DNA of 12,462 bases from Betaproteobacteria bacterium (GTDB lineage: Bacteria > Pseudomonadota > Gammaproteobacteria > Burkholderiales > SG8-39): positions 1 to 12,462 of the forward strand of contig QYQC01000234.1 in assembly GCA_007280315.1 (NCBI GenBank). The letters are read 5' to 3'. The translations under genes were made by a program, and so were the position numbers. Positions 6,807 through 12,462 of the stretch are shown piece by piece. The notes beneath the pieces were generated by a model. It was given only the letters and a program-made list of their open reading frames with translations. It had not been told where the DNA came from and did no database searches. The stretch's first letter is position 1. The number at the start of each line of letters is the position of its first letter.

Positions 6807-7913
6807 TCAGACAGCTGTTGCGCCGCCCGTGTCGGGATATTTGGCCACGATCTCGGCAATTTGGGCAGCCACCGCCACGAATGCGTCGGCCACGTCAGGA
6901 TCGAACAGCATGCCCTTGCCTTCGGCAATGGTCTTAACCGCCTGCTCGTGCGTGGTGCCTTCGCCGATAAGCGCATCGTATACGTCGGCGACGGCCATCA
7001 GGCGCGCCGCGACGGGAATGTCGTCACCCGAAAGTCCCTGAGGGTAACCGGAGCCGTCCCAACGCTCCTCGTGCGACAAGGTGATTTCCTTGGCGCATTT
7101 GAGAAACGCCACCGGCACGCCGACGTTGCGCTCCGCCTTCTCGATGGCGTCGCGGCCGAGCGTGGTGTGGGTTTTCAGGATATCGAACTCCTCCGGCGTG
7201 AGCGGCTCCCGCTTCAGCAGGATCCGGTCGGGGATGCCGATCTTGCCGACGTCGTATAAGGGCGCACATTTGCAGATGAGTTCGATCTGCTCTCCGGCGA
7301 GCGCCCCGGCAAAGCGGGCAACGTCGGCCAGGCGTTCAGCCAACGCCCTGACGTAGCGCTGTGTGCGTTGAATGTGATTGCTCGAGGCCTTGTCGCGCGC
7401 CTCCGCGAGCGAGGCGAGCACTTGAATCGTGAACTCCTGTATTGCACCGCTCTCCGCCGTTCGCCGCGCCACCTCCGACTCGAGAAATGCGCTTTGATCC
7501 TTGAGAAAATCCCGCGACGCCTTGATCATGAGCTGCGCCTTGATCCGGGCCAGGGTAATTGGTGGACTGACCGGCTTGGTGATGTAGTCGGAGGCGCCGA
7601 GTTCGAATCCCATCTCCTCGTCCGCAACTGTGGCTTTTGCAGTCAGGAAAATAATCGGGATGTCGCGCGTCTTAGGGTCCGCGATCAGCCGCCGGCAGAC
7701 CTCGTAGCCATCCATGCCCGGCATCATGATGTCGAGCAGCACCAGATCGGGCGGATGCTCGCCTTTGACGATCTTGAGCGCGCGCTCCCCGCTGTTTGCC
7801 ACCTGCACCTTGTACAGGTCCTTCAGCAGACCGCTCATCAGCTGCAGATTATCGGGCGTGTCGTCCACCACCAGGATGGTGGCACGATCGGTAAAATCCA
7901 GGGCGTCTGCCAT
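6807..7913 (-). CDS. Degenerate REC-HD-GYP response regulator (RpfG-like), probably no phosphodiesterase activity
   Basis: A cytoplasmic two-component response regulator with a REC domain (about 10-128) fused to an HD-GYP domain (about 155-350), 368 residues. REC looks functional: Asp17/Asp18, phospho-acceptor Asp61 in LLDIMMPG, Thr91 in FLT and Lys113. The HD-GYP half keeps His180, Asp221, His249, His281, WDGSGYP (285-291) and Asp310. The HD dyad, however, is Tyr220-Asp221; the TAC codon is one transition from CAC. The residue four before His180 is Ala176, where the paralog has Asp. Five residues after DVYDAL are missing, removing the Arg and Lys equivalent to the paralog's Arg319 and Lys322. 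Active phosphodiesterase function is unlikely; a phospho-switch or binding role is my inference. ATG 7913 is preferred over GTG 7922 because AAGGTG precedes it and the paralog then aligns without gaps to about residue 317. First gene of the lapG-lapD operon. Confidence 0.9.
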   Translation of the reverse strand: MADALDFTDRATILVVDDTPDNLQLMSGLLKDLYKVQVANSGERALKIVKGEHPPDLVLLDIMMPGMDGYEVCRRLIADPKTRDIPIIFLTAKATVADEEMGFELGASDYITKPVSPPITLARIKAQLMIKASRDFLKDQSAFLESEVARRTAESGAIQEFTIQVLASLAEARDKASSNHIQRTQRYVRALAERLADVARFAGALAGEQIELICKCAPLYDVGKIGIPDRILLKREPLTPEEFDILKTHTTLGRDAIEKAERNVGVPVAFLKCAKEITLSHEERWDGSGYPQGLSGDDIPVAARLMAVADVYDALIGEGTTHEQAVKTIAEGKGMLFDPDVADAFVAVAAQIAEIVAKYPDTGGATAV

Positions 7914-7995
7914 TTGCATCACCTTTGTCGTCGCTGCGTCGAAATTATGCCATGGCGAACTGGCGTGCGATAGCCTGACTCCGCATATTGCGGGT

Positions 7996-8001
7996 AAGAT
8001 A
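7996..8001 (-). promoter_or_regulatory. Candidate -10 hexamer for the HD-GYP-lapG-lapD operon
   Basis: Read on the - strand this is TATCTT (four of six to TATAAT). Its first base is 30.5 bases from the centre of the FNR-like box at 8025-8038. That puts the box near -42 of a start at about 7989, the usual class II FNR position. The leader would be about 75 bases long. Confidence 0.4.
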
Positions 8002-8010
8002 AGGACGGAA

Positions 8011-8020
8011 AATCATGATT
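8011..8020. repeat. 10-bp perfect palindrome in the divergent promoter region
   Basis: AATCATGATT is its own reverse complement. It lies between the FNR-like box and the leftward -10 candidate, close to where a -35 element would sit for the leftward promoter. It could be an operator half or chance in an AT-rich stretch. Confidence 0.3.
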
Positions 8021-8024
8021 TGTT

Positions 8025-8038
8025 CTGATTTAGATCAA
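8025..8038. promoter_or_regulatory. FNR/Anr/Dnr-like binding site in the divergent control region
   Basis: CTGAT-TTAG-ATCAA matches the FNR-family consensus TTGAT-N4-ATCAA at nine of ten conserved positions. It is the only such box I saw upstream of a gene in the window. It lies between two divergently transcribed paralogous genes, with a TATCTT hexamer on each side at 30.5 and 31.5 bases from the box centre. This geometry fits activation in both directions by an oxygen- or nitric-oxide-responsive Crp/FNR protein. No FNR gene is in the window. Confidence 0.6.
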
Positions 8039-8062
8039 GCCGTTGCGGGCGTGTCATGTTTC

Positions 8063-8068
8063 TATCTT
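8063..8068 (+). promoter_or_regulatory. Candidate -10 hexamer for the intact HD-GYP gene
   Basis: TATCTT begins 31.5 bases right of the FNR-like box centre. The box would then lie at about -42/-43 of a start near 8075, leaving a leader of about 113 bases before the ATG at 8188. It mirrors the leftward hexamer almost exactly. Confidence 0.4.
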
Positions 8069-8187
8069 TCTTTACGCGCCAAACAGTAATGGCCAGCCAA
8101 AAATAACGAATCGACTTACGCTCACCATCAGCACCACGTCTGGAATTTCATCACGCCGCCAAACGCGACGAAAAGGGAGAAAAGCAA

Positions 8188-9357
8188 ATGCCGGAAGCGC
8201 TCGATTTCACCCGCAGGCCTACAATTCTGGTCGTCGACGACACGCCGGACAACCTGTCGCTGATGTCCGGTCTGCTCAAGGACAACTACAAGGTCAAGGT
8301 CGCCAACAGCGGCGAGAAGGCGCTCAAGCAGGTACAGGGCGAGGGCAAACCGGACCTGATTCTGCTCGACATCATGATGCCGGGGCTGTCGGGATACGAC
8401 GTCATCCGCGAACTCAAGGCCAACCCGCCGACGCGCAATATTCCGGTGATTTTTCTCACCGCTCTGAGCGAAGCGGAAGACGAGAAGAAGGGCCTGGAGA
8501 TGGGCGCGGCAGACTACATCACCAAGCCGATTTCGCCGCCGATCGTCATGGCGCGGGTGAAGACGCAGCTGGAAAACAAGGCGGCGGCCGATTTCCTGCG
8601 CGATCAGAACGTCTACCTCGAAACCGAGGTGTTGAAGCGCACCGCGGAGATTTCCGCGATCCAGGATGTGACCATTCTAGCCATGGCCTCGCTCGCGGAA
8701 ACGCGCGATTCGGACACCGGCAATCATATCCGGCGCACGCAGCATTACGTAAAGGTGCTGGCAGATAAGCTCAAGACCCATCCTCGCTTCGGCTTTTTTC
8801 TGTCCGAAAAAACGGTACACATGTTGTTCAAGTCGGCGCCCCTGCACGACATCGGCAAGGTAGGCATACCGGATCGGATTCTGCTGAAGCCGGGCCGGTT
8901 CACGCCTGACGAATTCGAACTGATGAAGACCCACACAGCGCTCGGACGCGATGCCATCGAACACGCCGAGAGGCAATTGGGCATGCAGGTGGAGTTTCTT
9001 ACGCTGGCCAAGGAGATTGCCTACTACCATCAGGAAAAATGGGACGGCAGCGGCTATCCGACAGGCATCAGCGGCGACGAGATTCCGATTTCGGCGCGGC
9101 TGATGGCAGTGGCGGACGTCTATGACGCCTTGATCAGCCGCCGCGTATACAAGGACGGTATGCCGCACGAAAAGGCGGTGGCAATCATTGTCGAAAGCAA
9201 GGGCACGCATTTCGACCCGGACATCGTCGATGCCTTCGTCGAGCTGCAGGACGAGTTTCGCGCGATCGCGGCGCGCTATGGCGACAGCGACGAGGACATG
9301 GCGGCGAAGGCGAAGCAGCTGGCGCAGATTCAGGGCGAATCCCGCCCGACGGTCTAG
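8188..9357 (+). CDS. REC-HD-GYP response regulator, predicted active c-di-GMP phosphodiesterase (RpfG-like)
   Basis: A cytoplasmic response regulator whose output domain is expected to hydrolyse c-di-GMP to pGpG or GMP once phosphorylated. The 389 residues comprise REC (about 10-128; Asp17/Asp18, phospho-acceptor Asp61, Thr91, Lys113), a helical linker (about 130-158) and HD-GYP (about 159-362). Metal ligands are present: Asp176, His180 (GNHIRRTQ), His220-Asp221 (PLHDIGK), His249, His281 and Asp310 (ADVYDAL). GYP lies in WDGSGYP (285-291). Arg319 and Lys322 sit where PmGH binds the nucleotide. The second His of the usual HH pair is Gln282, a variant I believe also occurs in this subfamily. 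GGGAGA precedes the ATG by 7 bases. It is a paralog of the divergent gene at 6807-7913 (48 of the first 61 residues identical). The sensor kinase gene begins 173 bases downstream in the same direction and is a likely phosphodonor. Confidence 0.93.
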   Translation: MPEALDFTRRPTILVVDDTPDNLSLMSGLLKDNYKVKVANSGEKALKQVQGEGKPDLILLDIMMPGLSGYDVIRELKANPPTRNIPVIFLTALSEAEDEKKGLEMGAADYITKPISPPIVMARVKTQLENKAAADFLRDQNVYLETEVLKRTAEISAIQDVTILAMASLAETRDSDTGNHIRRTQHYVKVLADKLKTHPRFGFFLSEKTVHMLFKSAPLHDIGKVGIPDRILLKPGRFTPDEFELMKTHTALGRDAIEHAERQLGMQVEFLTLAKEIAYYHQEKWDGSGYPTGISGDEIPISARLMAVADVYDALISRRVYKDGMPHEKAVAIIVESKGTHFDPDIVDAFVELQDEFRAIAARYGDSDEDMAAKAKQLAQIQGESRPTV

Positions 9358-9530
9358 CTGCGCCAGGATCAAGCGCGTGTCTTGCAAGATCGCCCGCATG
9401 CTTAAGGGGCGGCCATCGGAAAGCTTGAATCGCGCTCAGCGCGGCGGATTTGTCACGTTCGCGCGACAAACCCAGCGATACACGCATCTGAATTGCAGTG
9501 GCCGTCGCATGCGGCCGAAAGGGTAATTCC
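9358..9530. other. Gap between the HD-GYP and sensor kinase genes, with small palindromes
   Basis: This holds no coding sequence I would support. TCTTGCAAGA (9380-9389) is a perfect 10-bp palindrome. TTTGTC (9449-9454) and GACAAA (9465-9470) form a 6-bp inverted repeat around 10 bases. GGCCG and CGGCC (within about 9500-9517) can pair just before the kinase ribosome binding site. None is followed by a T-run, so I see no strong terminator, and read-through from the HD-GYP gene into the kinase gene is plausible. The palindromes could be operators or chance. Confidence 0.35.

Positions 9531-12462
<2,932 letters not shown>

Noticed and set aside
7914..7922. GTG/ATG starts at 7922 and 7919 for the leftward HD-GYP gene
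   Set aside because: AAGGTG overlaps these codons and serves as the ribosome binding site for ATG 7913. Only that start gives MADALDF, matching MPEALDF at the start of the paralog.
8043..8768. A 241-codon + strand frame starting in the divergent region
   Set aside because: After the leader it merely reads the REC-HD-GYP gene out of frame; the real start at 8188 has a good ribosome binding site and conserved motifs.
9188..9526. A 112-codon + strand frame running into the HD-GYP-kinase gap
   Set aside because: Most of it overlaps the HD-GYP coding sequence in another frame, it is Arg/Ser-rich and it shows no motif.

Overview
This is a GC-rich, densely coded bacterial window, most likely from a betaproteobacterium. 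The evidence for that is the LapD/LapG pair, RpfG-type REC-HD-GYP proteins, a 4-helix-bundle/GAF/PAS sensor kinase and aromatic-acid-type CoA enzymes. No RNA gene, mobile element, CRISPR array or phage signature was found.

Region 1 (61-4033, + strand) is a tight three-gene catabolic operon: a PaaH-type 3-hydroxyacyl-CoA dehydrogenase, a PcaF/PaaJ-type 3-oxoacyl-CoA thiolase and a GcdH-type glutaryl-CoA dehydrogenase. The gene order matches three consecutive steps that would take 3-hydroxypimeloyl-CoA to glutaryl-CoA and on to crotonyl-CoA, as in lower benzoyl-CoA or dicarboxylate degradation. The GcdH has Leu where the human enzyme has Tyr369. A 9-bp perfect hairpin (4051-4076) separates this operon from the convergent next block.

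Region 2 (4117-7913, - strand) is a c-di-GMP/adhesion operon, transcribed in the order REC-HD-GYP, lapG, lapD. LapG is a periplasmic cysteine protease with its Cys-His-Asp triad intact. LapD is the inner-membrane receptor with degenerate GGDEF and EAL domains. The HD-GYP protein at the head of the operon is itself degenerate: its HD dyad reads YD, and the RxxK segment after the last metal ligand is deleted. So every c-di-GMP domain in this operon looks catalytically dead.

Region 3 (7914-8187) is a divergent control region. It holds one FNR/Anr-like box (CTGAT-N4-ATCAA, 8025-8038) midway between two mirrored TATCTT hexamers, each at a spacing suited to a class II FNR promoter. This suggests one oxygen-responsive site driving both directions.

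Region 4 (8188-12462, + strand) holds the intact paralog of the HD-GYP response regulator, then a large membrane sensor histidine kinase (4HB-HAMP-GAF-PAS-PAS-PAS-HisKA) that runs off the window end. Taken together, regions 2-4 look like a redox- and phosphorelay-controlled module for c-di-GMP-dependent release or retention of a surface adhesin. It pairs an active HD-GYP phosphodiesterase with an apparently inactive paralog. The adhesin substrate is not in the window.
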